From: Bigelowiella natans CCMP2755
Taxonomy: Eukaryota > Cercozoa > Chlorarachniophyceae
Assembly (NCBI GenBank): GCA_000320545.1
Contig: ADNK01003121.1
Coordinates: 1-64,000, forward strand
DNA length: 64,000 nt
Direction of reading: 5' to 3'
Made by a program: the position numbers and the translations under genes. Shown piece by piece: positions 11,464 to 23,717 of this stretch. Numbering within the stretch: position 1 is the first letter of the stretch; each line of letters begins with the position of its first letter. The notes under the pieces are model-generated. The model did not search any database and was not told the origin of the DNA. It saw nothing but the letters and a program-made list of their open reading frames with translations.

Positions 11464-12758
11464 CTCTCAGGAACCCCCCCCCCCCCCCCCCCCCCCTCCC
11501 TCCCCTGCGCCTTTTTTGTGTTGCTCTTTCTTTCTTTCTTCACCTGGATCAATTTGATAATAGGTATCTCAATGATTTCATCCGGCCTCAAGAACACCTA
11601 GATGCCGAACGACACAATTGACGATGTAAGAAAGAGCCAAAGACCTTTCTTGCTTTTCGCAAATGCGATGATGGAGACAACGAACAACCATATTCTTCTC
11701 CCGGCATTCACTGCGCTCGCTCTCACCATCATCATCATCATCATCATCATTATCACCGCCAATCTAAGATATAAATCTGATTGTGCTGTGTTTTCGGTTG
11801 TGGAAGTTGCTTTTCCACTAGGACTTCTGCCGTTCCTTTTGTCCTCCTTCCATAACCCCCCCCCCTTCCCTTTGTGTACACTCTATCACTTTTCATAACC
11901 GTCATCCTCATCATTGCCGCCAGCAGCAGCAGCAGCAGCAGAGCATTCATCATGGATAGCATTTCTCCTACCTTCGCAATAGCCTCTGACAACATCCCCA
12001 CGTGCTTATGTTGAGCTACTTTTTCGATAACTTCCTTCTTTGGGTCATGGAATTGTACCAGCGTCAGCACTCGCGGCACCAAATTCTAACAACGAGGAGA
12101 AAGAGGAGGAGGAAGAATGCCAAAGGGAAACGGGATGAGGAAAAAGAGGAAAGGAGGAGAGGGACAGCACCACACACAACGCAACAAAAAGAAGACAATA
12201 CGACTTTGCAACCGCCAACCCCGCCCTTGATGATACTTCTACTATTACTGCTATTACTACTACTACTATTACTACTGCAAGCAGGCAATCCTGAAACAAT
12301 GGCTTCTGCTTCTTACCACTATTATTGGGTATTGGTATTGCACCAAATCGGCCATCGAGTCCACCACAATATCCACGTATTTCCGCTCCTGGCACACCAA
12401 ACATCAATCTCCTCGCAACAATATCTAAGGAGGAAGCGCACCGAACTCGCGCCCAGCCTCCATTTCATTGGAATGCGCGCGTGCGCATTCGACAGAGGCT
12501 GTTTTGACGTGCCTTGACGTGGCGTGGCGTGGTGTGATGTGTGTGTTATTTGTGGCTATGAGCACATGTACTAATCGCCACCTGAAAGAACTTAGAGATT
12601 TGTTCAGTCGAAGCTCTCCCAAACAGCTGGACCAGTAGACTGGTACATTGTGTTGCTGCCGCAACCGCAGTCTTTTTTTTTTAAAATAAATGAGCGCATC
12701 ATCATCATTATCATCATTAAGGTCATCATCCTCGTGCTAATGACAACAGAGGAGAAGC

Positions 12759-12798
<40 letters not shown>

Positions 12799-13374
12799 GA
12801 TGCCGGAAATGTTCGCTCAAAATCAAAGTAGTCCAAGCAGCGAATCGACACAACCCTTTCCCCCCACCCATTACACAAGGCAGAAACACACATCTCGCCA
12901 TCATAAACACGCCTCCGGAGACAAAATAGCCTCATTAGCCGCTACCTCTTTGCTAGCCCTGCCTTTTGCCATGGAAATAACCTACCCAAAAAAATGACAT
13001 ATTGATAAATAAATACTCATAAAGGTAATAATTATGCATGCTGTGTAAAGTATCATTCAGAAGTCTATTCGATGGGATATCTCTTATTTGTGGAGGAAGG
13101 TGATAGTTGTATCTTTGCACCATAGTTAGTTCAATGCCTCACCCGCAAGAGTTGGCTAATCTGAAGTGCCAGTTTGCTGCACAATGCTGCAACATCGAAA
13201 CAGTAAGAATGTCAAACAAGCCACTGCTTTCTGCCTGGCCTATTTGTTAGTCACGACAGCTGCACAAAAGGAAAGAATCCGTATTGTTTTTTCTTCACTG
13301 TTTAACCTGAGCAGTACGCGTAGTTGCTTTCGAGCTTTGTCATCTGAATTGAGAATATATCATTCTATTTCCCC

Positions 13375-13425
<51 letters not shown>

Positions 13426-15147
13426 TTGGGACCTCAGCTACTACCGTGAGATCTGGTGTGGTTGACACAAATGCACGTATTGCTTCGAGTGCCTAGCATA
13501 GCATTCAAGATAAACGAATAACCGCAACAAAACACGAACGAGTAGAAGATCGATGGACAAATGCGACGCGAAAGCAGGGTAGGGCTGGCTGCTGCTACCT
13601 TGGTAGGAACTGCTTTTGCATCTCGTGAGTCAAACTTCGTTGCGCGTATTACCAATTCAGCAATTGCCGGGATGATGCTGCCACTTTGCGTGTTCTCCAT
13701 CCTTAAAGCCTTTTCCCTATATAAGCGCCGGTGTTTGTCATGACGATGTTTGGTAATAATCAATATCATCGTGGTTGACCAGGCCTGTGGAGACTGATCT
13801 GCGGCGGTCTCAAACTGGAGGAGTAGCGATGCCAATGCCTTCCCAGGCTGTTGCGTAGAAGAAACACCAACAAAAGACAACATGTGGAAAAATTTATCAA
13901 GCATTATCAGCCATGAACTCTGCAGCCAACCCTCACTTTCCTGATGTGTCAAGTGCAAACTTCAGCATATTTTTTTTCAAAGATATAAATATTTTGGACT
14001 TGAACATAAAAAACCCGACTGCATTTCCTCCCCATTTACACCATCACCATAGGAATGACCAAAAAGTCTACTAAAACAAAAAGTGCATCTGATCGATGAA
14101 AAGCAAGTAATTGTTACATCGGATCTGATGTCTTCCGCTGTGACGCATAACTCAAGATCGCCATCAACCACTGCCAAATTATACATCCAATGCCATCAAA
14201 ATAAACACGTTGAAATTATTTCGAAAAATTGCAATCGATTTGAAACCCCCCCCCAATGTGAAACCAGGCACAATGACAGCCAACCACTGATATTTGTTTA
14301 AATAAGAAAAATAAATGTAGAAAATTAAAAACGTACAACAAAATTGAGAGAAAACTGTCTGTAGGAAGTCGAGAGCCTCCTCATCACCGCCGCTCTATTA
14401 GAGCAATAATACAAAAATAAAGGGATTAACAGAATTGAAACGACTCGTTGTTTCTTGCAAAGATATTGGAACTAATCGCCAAATCGCCACTTATTTTGCA
14501 TTCAGCCCTGTGCAACACTACAATGCACTACCTTCTTCGCAATTCGGATAAAACTTGGTCCTGACGACGAAGGGTTTTTGCCTGAAAATCGCAGCAGGAT
14601 TAGTTACCATGAAAGTGTTAGTTTCCGCGCTCGTCATTCGTATGAGTGAGAAGTTGATGCAAGCAAATTTTTGTATCACCCTCCCTCGCCCCCCCTCTCC
14701 TTCCCTTACTATTTTTTGGCCATTGGCACACGCGAGACAGGCAGCGAGCGGACTGACAAACAAAAGATAATGTAGAATGTGAGAGATGAGAGAGATATAT
14801 ATGATGTTGCTGCATAGTGAAGGGGGGGGGGGAAGGAAAGGGAGGGATTGCAAAATGGAGTTAAATCCTCCATCCAACAGTAGCTTATCATACCTGTACA
14901 CATTTGCTCGAGCGATCTTTGGTCTGATCATCGCTCTTTGCAGATGTCGTTTTTGATGATGAAGAAGAGTCTCCTTTATACTGCCAAGCAAAAGCAGAAA
15001 GCAGCAGCATTGTTGGGGAGAGTACGTACACATGTATAAATCTCAGGCACTAAAGAAACGTGGGGCCACCAATGAAACATGATACTGTACAACCCACGTG
15101 CGCGTATCAACAAACGATCAAGCGCGCTAGCAAACACACACACACAA

Positions 15148-15190
<43 letters not shown>

Positions 15191-16732
15191 ATCTGATAAC
15201 GGAATACCTCAGGAGTATTCAATACGGTCTCTACAAACGACGCTACGGTGGTTGACAACTATTATGGAAGAGGGGACGAGGGACGGGGTTGGGGGGGGGA
15301 CAACGAAGAATCCGATTAATATTGCACCGCCCCAGCCAATAAGCGCAAGAAGACCATGATTTAAGACAACAACAATAACAACAACAACAACTATAACGAG
15401 AACTGATACTACAACTACAACTACTAAATTCTGCTTATTTGAACGTCTCATCCTAATCTAACCAGTAGATAGTAGTATAAGTTTCCTTATGAATTTTCTT
15501 CGAATCTGGATTTCTCCAACAACTCCTATTCCTCCTCCTCCTCCTCCTCCTCCTACTACTACTGCTATCACCGTGATCTGAAGCTGCTTTGGCTGTGTGA
15601 AGAGGGTCTTGAGAAGCATCATTCCCACGTTTATAGGCTGCTTCTGTAGAAACACATGTCTATTGCTTTTGGAATTTCGGTGGATAGGGGAGGGGGGGTG
15701 GAGAGAGAGGAGATTGGAAAGCATCTACCCTCAAACAGATGACGTTTGACAAAATAAACAAGTGTGTCACGAATTAAGTTTTAGGTTTCCTCTTGCTTCG
15801 TAGCCCTTCTCACAGCTGTGAGGAGGCAATTACCATATTCGCAGCTTCTAGTGATGTCGCTATGGATCTGTCCATCTTATTGTTGGAAGGTGAATGAGGA
15901 GTTGTAGGAGTATTGGTTGTTTGTTTGGTAACGCTGTGATCTGTTGATGGAATAGAAGCGACGATAATCGCCCCCCCCCCCCCCCTCCCCTCTTTCCCCA
16001 TTCGTGTAAGTTTTTGGTTGACAAGTGATAAGTAGATGCGTATTCTACCTCATCCTTGTTATGGATGAGCAGCATCAACAGGGTAACTGCGAGGGTTCTG
16101 AGAGGAGAGAGGGGGGATGGGGGGGTAGTAGCGTGTACGTCAGTAACCATGTGCGGTGCGTGCAAGATGCAAGAGGCATCACGACACTACTTAACTGCCA
16201 CTCGGAGCGTGAATGCCTTACAGAGAGTTTCTCACGATGTTGCTTGTCTATATGGAGAAGCCTGGTATTGATGTTTGTGTTCTTTCCTTCTTCCCTACTG
16301 CCCTGCCGCTGCTCCTGCTGCTGCTGCTGCTGCAACACTTCCATGTCCAATGATGACGCCGCTATGAGGTCATCGACGTATTTTGGATCGTAGGCGATCT
16401 GACTGATGTGCTCGACGAAGTTCCTTGCCCCCTGGTCAATTAATCGCCAAGGTAAGTAACTCTGTGGCAGCCAACCGTGGCAAATACTGTGGGATCTTTT
16501 ACGATAGTGTTTGCACATGCATATCGTGGCTCAGTTTCGACACATTCTTTGCTACGGGCTGTGCTGCTTACCGCTTTGTTGATAGTGGTGGGAGAGCAGT
16601 GCAGCAGCACTCGTAACGCTACCTGCATTCCAACCCACAAGACCTGGAAAACACAACCAACGTCGTAATTTATGGCTAGTGTGAGGAAGGGCATCGAATT
16701 AGTGTGAGGATCATGAATGGTAGTAATAGGAG

Positions 16733-16766
<34 letters not shown>

Positions 16767-16839
16767 TAGTAGTTAGTGCAAGTAGAAGCTGCAGTAGTAA
16801 CAGTTACTGGTCAACAATGTTTGAAAGCTCACTATACAC

Positions 16840-16879
<40 letters not shown>

Positions 16880-16944
16880 GCGCGCGCGCACACAACCGTA
16901 ATAACACATGAGCTTCAACATTATCAATGTGTGTGGCTGTCAAT

Positions 16945-16983
<39 letters not shown>

Positions 16984-17671
16984 CAATTATATTTACATGT
17001 GGGTGTGATCGCAAGGCCGTCTTTTTGCTCAGAATCGATAGCATTGGCGCCATACCCTATCCCCCACGCACACAAACAAGCAACAACCGGACAACACCAT
17101 ATTAAAAGCATCAACATATAGATTTTGTACTCGACGGTTGGTAAGCCAAAAACCATGAGCAAGAAATACATGCATAAAAGAGAAATATCGTGCTATTACG
17201 ATGTGTGTGAGCATCAGCTTAGAGCACTCCATCTGCTGAGCCGCATGGGAGGACATTGGTGATGACGACGACGATCGAGCGGCGCGAGAAGGTGAAACGG
17301 GGCCGTCCTCCTGAGCAACACGATTCAGTCTTTCGTTAAATATCACATCCTATCACTGCCAATGGGAATGGGAGGCGCGACTCGCGCGATTTCTCTGCTT
17401 AGCTGCGGCCATGGATGGACAGCTGGAACAGCATGCGAAGGCAATCAATGTCCATTCGTACTACCACCAAAGAGCTCAGTCTTGGCATGATTTGCTTCGG
17501 CTTAATTCCCAGAACCGCAGCCAGCACTCGCGCGGCGAGGAAAACGTACTCGAATTCTCTCGTTCTGTATGCATGCAACAATTCGCGGTCAACACGTTTC
17601 CCCACTGCACGATGGATATCAATGCTTGAGGAGGATGCCAAAAAACAAGGAGAGCTACAAGCAAAAGTTGT

Positions 17672-17721
<50 letters not shown>

Positions 17722-19600
17722 TGAACGATATACCCTGTTTGGAGACTTTTCCCGCTAATCGAAGTGCTCGCTGATGCAGTAGCAAAACAACACAAACCGG
17801 CATTGACTCAATGTAGTAGACAAACAGCGCACGAAAGCTCAAATCAGAGAAACACCAGATGGGCATCGAATCAACTAAAACCTGACACTGATGACGATGC
17901 TGCTGCTACTGCTGCTGCTGCTGCTGCTGCAGCTGATGGTGATGATGATGGATGATCGATAATGGTGATGATGATGTCGTCGATGTTGCTCTTCATCCCA
18001 TCCAGAAGCGGTGGATGATAAAATCGACAATAATAAATAGTAATACCTTTACTGAAAATCATCATGAGGAAATGCCCGAGTTCGCCTATTACCCAAAGAA
18101 ACGCAAAAAATCATACACAAACACACACACATACGCACACGCACACACACACGCACGCTTATAGTCTCCCTGTTCTCATCCCCTCTCTTCTATGCACACG
18201 CAGTTGGCTAATAACGCGCTGATGTTTGCCGGTGTGCGCTAATTTTCTGTTCGGAAAAGAAGTACACCTTTTGATTCAAAAGCCCACTTTTGAATCTTCT
18301 CGAGCCCTCCCTTCTCCTCCATCTATCATCATCATCACCATCATAGTACTATGAGCGTGATCTAAGCCACAACGCAACAGGTACGGGTGGAAAAGTTACT
18401 GCAACAACTGCAACAACTGCAACAACTGCAACAACTGCAACAACTGCAACAACTGCAACAATTCAATCATGGGAGTAGTAATAGTGGAAATCATCCTGGA
18501 CAGTACTGAAAGCACTGATGATTCTCATCTAGCGACAGGGCATATTTTCACAATATATGTATGTATGTCAGTATGTATATACATGTATATTACAAATTGA
18601 TCGGATTCGATCTTAAGATATCAAACGAAAATGTAGGAATGTTCCGTGATTTCCTCTTTTATTCCGTTTGTTTCTGCACGTGGTTGGCTGGTGGTTCAGC
18701 CAGTGCAATTTGGGCTTGCTGTTGGAGATGGGGGGGAGGGGGGAGGGAGGGGGGCAGTCTATCTTGTAGCCTGGCATTACGATGAAAACAACGTCCTGCA
18801 GCAACACTGGGCGCGTCGAGAGCGCCTCAATCGATGGCAAAGTCTAAAGACAGTAACACAGCAGCAAAGGAAGTGCCGGTTATGAGCTATGCGAGCGAGA
18901 GTGATTCCTGGCGTTGTCGCGCTATGGTAAACACAACGAAACAATCGTGCTCTGCACCTTAGGTCTCGGAACGGGGATGTTGTAGTACGGCGGCTTCGGG
19001 GCTGCACACACGCGCGTGTACGACTCGGGGAAATAACCCATCTTGCTATTAGCTAAGGGAGGTCAAAAATAAAGCATTATGAGTTTTTCGGTGTATGTGC
19101 GGATGAACATGTGCGCACGCCCCAAACACACACGCGGAGACTTGTCGGAAGTCAGGCTTGACTCCTCAAAAGGGGGAAACGATATTTGACTTGATCTATT
19201 TGCTCCTCCTTGCTTTCTTTGCGGTGTGCATGGTATATTTGTGGTGCAAGCCGATTATCCTGACCTGCTTCAACCATCTTTTTATTCCTCCTCACGACAC
19301 GGCCTTTTGCCCAGCCTGACGACGATCACGCATACAGTTGCTTATAAGGGCACGAAGACTGGATGGTGGGGGGGGGGGGGGGGGGAGGGGGGACTCATCC
19401 CTGCGGTTTAAGAAAATAACTGCTTTGCGTTGAGCTGTGATAACCTCTCGCATGATGGGAGTGGATGTATACTACGTCGCCTTTCTCCAATGAGAGCTGC
19501 CGCTCTGCTGCATTTCCTGAGGGTTGACGGTGATGATAGCCACCGATGATAAAGTTAACTGAAACATGTTCGTGTGTGCTCATATGTTCATTTGTGCGTG

Positions 19601-19650
<50 letters not shown>

Positions 19651-20939
19651 CGCGCGCCACGATAACGAAAATATACGTTGCCTCACAAAGGTTGGAACTA
19701 AATGACGGATTTGAATAATAATAGAGTGTATTATGAGAGAAATGAATCGGTTTCTGTATTAGTTTTACCTTCATACTTGAACATAACCTTGCAGTAATCC
19801 TTCGAGGATACACAAGCACACGCACAAAAAGAGCACGGATGAACGAAGACGGTCTACGTTACGTGAACAGAACGATGCTAATGATGACGCCTCGTCTGTA
19901 CCTTTTTGAAGACGTCGTTTTTGTGCTGCTCCTTAATTTTCCGAATAAACATGTCCACTTCTTTTCCGCGGGTATTCTTGTCAGAGATAAGCCAATCAAC
20001 GCACATCACCATCATCATTATCACCATCGTCTACCGCTTTTCATATTGGTGCGTGCTTGCGCGTGAGAATATAGTGTGTATACGTGTGTGTGTGTGTATG
20101 TGTGTGCAATTTTTACGAAGAAAGTGGGAAGCTGTACATTTACATTTCTATGCGCAATACTGCTACTATTACCACTACTACTACTACTGCTGCTACTATT
20201 ACTACTACTCCTCTATAATAATGGCCACCCACCGCTGCCGTTTCCAGAGAGACGAGAAGTTCCTTGAACGATACTGCTCCGTCCTTTTCATGTGGTACAC
20301 GGTTAGGTTTAATATGAGCAACATATGCTCTAAAACCTCTGCTTCTCTCAGGCATTGTCACTCTACGATAGACACTACCGCATCTTAAAACAACAACAAC
20401 ACCTTATTTTTGTCGTATTTTCGAACGAGATCCTCCAGGCCAACCTCTATAGCTTCGCTGCATTGCACGTAGATCACATCCACCAAACAAATCAAATCCG
20501 TCACACAGTAAGTTAAAACACACATGCCTATGAAAATTCGAAAGTTTCTGGGGCATCTGCTGTAACGACAATATGGTATAATCCTCTGATATAATTTGGA
20601 TTTCGATGATAAGAATGAGAGTGCACATGGTGTGATGATGGTAATGATGCTGATGGTGCCCGTTGAAAATATTCCGTGCTTTTTCAAATCCTTCATATTT
20701 TGGATTTTTGGATGCATATCCCAAAATAAAACACGAAAAAAACCCAGAGGGGGGGATGGGGCACGTACGTGTTGGAGATAACTCCGTTCCGATCTACGTC
20801 AATACTTCCAAACCAGGCCTAAAAAGGTTAATCAAATGTGTTAGGGTAGTTACTTCTTTGTCAAATGTATAAATAACGGTACTGTAAGGGCTTCAAGCTC
20901 ATCTTTGTCCCATTCGTGGGTAGAGTGAACGTGTTGCAT
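10199..20939 (-). CDS. Large EF-hand + SH3 + helical-repeat protein
   Basis: About 28 small exons follow one another in phase. The start is the ATG at 20939 (MQHVHSTHEWDKDELEALT), followed by 20818-20769 and 20457-20403. These three form a textbook EF-hand loop, DVDRNGVISNTE, with Glu at position 12. Next are 20346-20233 (a second EF-like segment, EKDGAVSFKEL), 19976-19902, and an SH3 domain split over 19799-19769 (CKVMFKYEG), 19516-19445 (LSLEKGDVVYIHSHHA) and 19041-18958 (GYFPESYTRV). A Ser-rich linker (17310-17200) follows, then helical, Leu-rich exons: 16643-16572, 16431-16222, 15875-15834, 15643-15572, 14980-14894, 14581-14532, 13847-13780, and more down to 10470-10388 and the last exon ending at 10199 (TVFDKLSAM). 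The C-terminal half looks ARM/HEAT-like. Missing links: an exon completing the SH3 between 19445 and 19041, exons at 18.9-17.6 kb, and one at 14.5-13.9 kb. SH3 plus helical repeats suggests a cytoskeletal or signalling adaptor (SPIN90-like order), but I do not recognise the family. Confidence 0.72.
10779..10843 (+). repeat. (ACT)n microsatellite, intronic
   Basis: ACT/GCT triplet run on the plus strand within an intron of the EF-hand/SH3 gene. It starts right at the donor of the preceding exon (coding-strand GTAGTAGTA). Confidence 0.8.
11421..11496 (+). repeat. (CT)n followed by poly-C, intronic
   Basis: About 20 CT units, a short spacer, then a run of over 20 C. It lies in an intron of the EF-hand/SH3 gene; the coding strand reads (G)n then (GA)n. 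It is likely unstable in length. Confidence 0.85.
12762..12796. repeat. (TA)n microsatellite
   Basis: Uninterrupted TA run within an intron of the EF-hand/SH3 gene. Similar TA runs occur at 16949-16981, 17678-17715, 23165-23198, 23484-23513, 23679-23714, 24848-24876, 28183-28213, 28921-28949, 48565-48596 and 50511-50532. Confidence 0.85.
13381..13424 (+). repeat. (CT)n(CA)n compound microsatellite
   Basis: CT run passing directly into CA, intronic to the EF-hand/SH3 gene. Confidence 0.85.
16735..16981. repeat. Cluster of (GTA)n, (CA)n, (CG)n and (TA)n
   Basis: Four different simple repeats within 250 bp of one intron: GTA triplets at 16735-16764, CA at about 16836-16876 ending in a CG run, and TA at 16949-16981. 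Confidence 0.85.
18398..18462 (+). repeat. 9-bp minisatellite CAACTGCAA
   Basis: Seven near-perfect tandem copies of a 9-mer (CAACTGCAA). The reading frame is not supported by flanking splice sites, so I treat it as intronic. Confidence 0.85.
19367..19392 (+). repeat. Poly-G run
   Basis: Nearly pure G tract (poly-C on the coding strand) in an intron of the EF-hand/SH3 gene. Confidence 0.8.
19597..19658 (+). repeat. (GT)n(GC)n compound repeat
   Basis: GT run switching to alternating GC, a potential Z-DNA-forming purine/pyrimidine alternation, in an intron. Confidence 0.8.
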
Positions 20940-20957
20940 TTTGTATCCTGGCAATAG

Positions 20958-21400
20958 ATGTCAACGCCCCAGCCAGCGGCAAGACGGCGTTTCCCGATTT
21001 TGAGCGCCTCTAGAAGATATGCTGTGCAACTAGGAAGGTATGGACGTCCCGATGAAGGAGCCAAGGAAGCAGCTCCAGAGGCCAAGTCGAAATTCAAGGG
21101 ATTGATTCGGAGGGGAGGCGGAAGAGGACAACCGAGAGAACGAATCAAAGAGAGAAGCCACAAATCAAGAAATGAAGCCGATATCTAGATGACGACTTGG
21201 GTAAATCGGAATGTCGCAAGATATATGACGAACAGTTGGCATTTCTTCTCTGCGACATCAGTTGTACACTTATAAACAACTATCCCGGTTTGGTCCGAAT
21301 TGTAACAGACGTTATTTTTTCAATTTTTCCTTGCGACAAGGAAATTTATCCTTTTATCGAATTAATTGTGTCCATTTCGCTGGTAATCAACGAGTGAGTA
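20958..21400 (+). other. Ambiguous plus-strand ORFs just upstream of the EF-hand/SH3 gene
   Basis: An ATG at 20958 opens a 76-codon Arg/Pro-rich ORF, and a second open frame (21170-21397) encodes a hydrophobic, helical stretch ending at a possible donor (AACGA|GTGAGT). They could be 5' exons of the Ser-Pro-rich gene downstream, but the phases do not join cleanly to 21978. The ATG at 20958 lies only 18 bp from the opposite-strand start at 20939, so at least one of the two 5' ends needs transcript support. Confidence 0.3.
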
Positions 21401-21977
21401 CTATCCCTTCCCGGCCCTCGTAAAGCCTCGTAAGGGACGCAGAAGGGGGAACGATCTTGGAGCTTCTTTCTCACTTCCAGAGAACAACATGAGCTTACCA
21501 CGTAAGGAAAACACAAATAAGAACACAAAATTGTGTTGATGCTTTAGCGAGTCCTCATGTAAACCACTACTTTCTATGGTGCGAGTTGGCTTGTTGCTGT
21601 TCATCTTATCACACACACAAACACGCACAATGTTCTACTCGCAATCTGATCTTCATATGCTCGATTTGCTTAACTATGCAGGTATCGGCAGCATGAGACG
21701 TGCTGAGAGTCCAATCCCAGGGGTGAGAATGCCAATGAGTGAGGAGGAAAAACAACCCATTCTTTTCTCATGCTCTTCTTCTCTGAGAAGATGATTTATT
21801 TCTATGCCTCATCGATGTTCTCACTTTGTCTTCATTGCCACAACTCCTGCACCACCCCCGCCTTGCGAATCATTCTCTCAATAGGCTCGGAATTCATTGG
21901 GCAGAGTATCTTCTTTGCGACGATCTGGACTACAGTTACGTTGATATTTTCGCAAGTAACCCACCGTCTCTTGACAG

Positions 21978-23161
21978 TTGATACATCGTTTAATAGAATA
22001 TCCAACTCTCCTCGAAGCTCTCCCAGGAGTTCTCCAAAGCTGACACCAAGGCGCCTTAGCCATAACGTATGTGCTGGGGGGGGGGAGGAGACTTCGCCAG
22101 CTCTAATTTTTCTTCGAACTAATCAGCTAATTCATATCTTCTCGCGATTTTTATAACAAGTGCATACAAGCGTTGAAGGCAACGACGACGTTGATGTTGC
22201 TGCTACTAATGGCTTCTGCTTTTGCTCACATTTTCCGCATCTGCATTTTAGGTACGAATCGAAACGAACAGCCCTAGAATGAGCATGAGAGCGCTAAGAA
22301 CATCGGTAACAACAACTACACTCTGTGATGAAAAAACGAGGATTGATATGTGAGATTGATTTATGTTAGTACCGCCACCCATAAATGCAAGAGAAGCCTA
22401 TTCGCCCTGCAGAAACAGAATCCCCTCCCTATGCCTGCTCCCCTCCCCTCCCCTCTACCTGGATGGATTGATTGGTACTAACCACGGAAATATGATTAAT
22501 CTCAGCCTCCCAGCGACTCAGCGCTACAGAAAGATGCAAAGAGGTATGATGATAGCCTCGAAGCGCCAATAAGCAGTGATTTTATCCCCTCCAACCAATC
22601 ATTTCACCCAACGATGGCTATCGTACCCATATGTTGTTTTGTTTGCTCACCTCTGTTCCTCTCTCATCACAATGTAGCAGCGCAACTAATTCGCGACGAA
22701 GGGCGACCGAGAGGGCTCATAGCCTTCTGAGTCCTGGTGGGGGCAGGTATCTATCGTAGGCGTAGCAGTCTTCAAACATCGAATCAGCACTCTCGTTGCC
22801 TCCAAGATTCTGATGGAGAGATAAAAGCAATTTTACCATGCATCATTGATCTCTTCCTTCTTCGCAGATACAAGCCAGCCTCCCCGGCAAGAAGACTGTC
22901 AGAAAACACATCCTCTCAGTTTGGGTAATATGATACAGTACAATTCGACTTCGCATGTCAAGTGGAGGGGGGGGGGGGGGGAAGATGAGGGAGTGAGAGG
23001 AACAAGATGCGTCGAATCCGAGCCAAAGCTGTAGTAGTAGTTGTAGGTAGTAGTAGTAAGTAGGCCCCTCAATGGGAAAATGATCATCTTGATGCTGTTC
23101 CATTTATTTTAATAGGAAAATGTCGATTGGAGGGAACTCTGCCTCGAGGAGAAGGAGAGGT

Positions 23162-23203
<42 letters not shown>

Positions 23204-23421
23204 AGAATATGCATGCTAAGCTCAATAATATTGAGAATATGCATGCTAAGCTCAATAATATATTATATTTTTTAACCCTTGTGTTTCCCTATTATTTTGT
23301 AAATAACGCTATCCAATCTTATATTTTTTTTGGTACGTGACGCTATCTAGTCCTATATATGATGTACCGTTCTTTCCCAATTCTCGTGACCATGATACTG
23401 TTAACACGCTAAAAGCTCCTA

Positions 23422-23455
<34 letters not shown>

Positions 23456-23480
23456 AAAGAGCAATTGTGTAGTAAGTCTA

Positions 23481-23521
<41 letters not shown>

Positions 23522-23674
23522 TGGGAGCGTATCCCTAATTTGCACGTAACGGTGTTGTTGATAACCAAACTCAGGTCTCTTAGGTTCTCATTTAGCAGGT
23601 TGTATTATGATAACAACAAATACATGCACACGCGAGTTGTACGTGTGTGTTTAGGAATATGTGCAAGCCACATT

Positions 23675-23717
<43 letters not shown>

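Noticed and set aside
16836-16876. Repeat-derived ORFs rich in His/Thr, Tyr/Ile or Leu (many sites)
   Set aside because: They arise from translation of (CA)n, (TA)n, (CT)n and triplet runs and lack splice context or homology.
20883-21185. Longer minus-strand frame upstream of the EF-hand/SH3 gene start
   Set aside because: It is a different frame from the one that produces the EF-hand with donor CTTACA|GTACCG. The ATG at 20939 explains the first exon without it.
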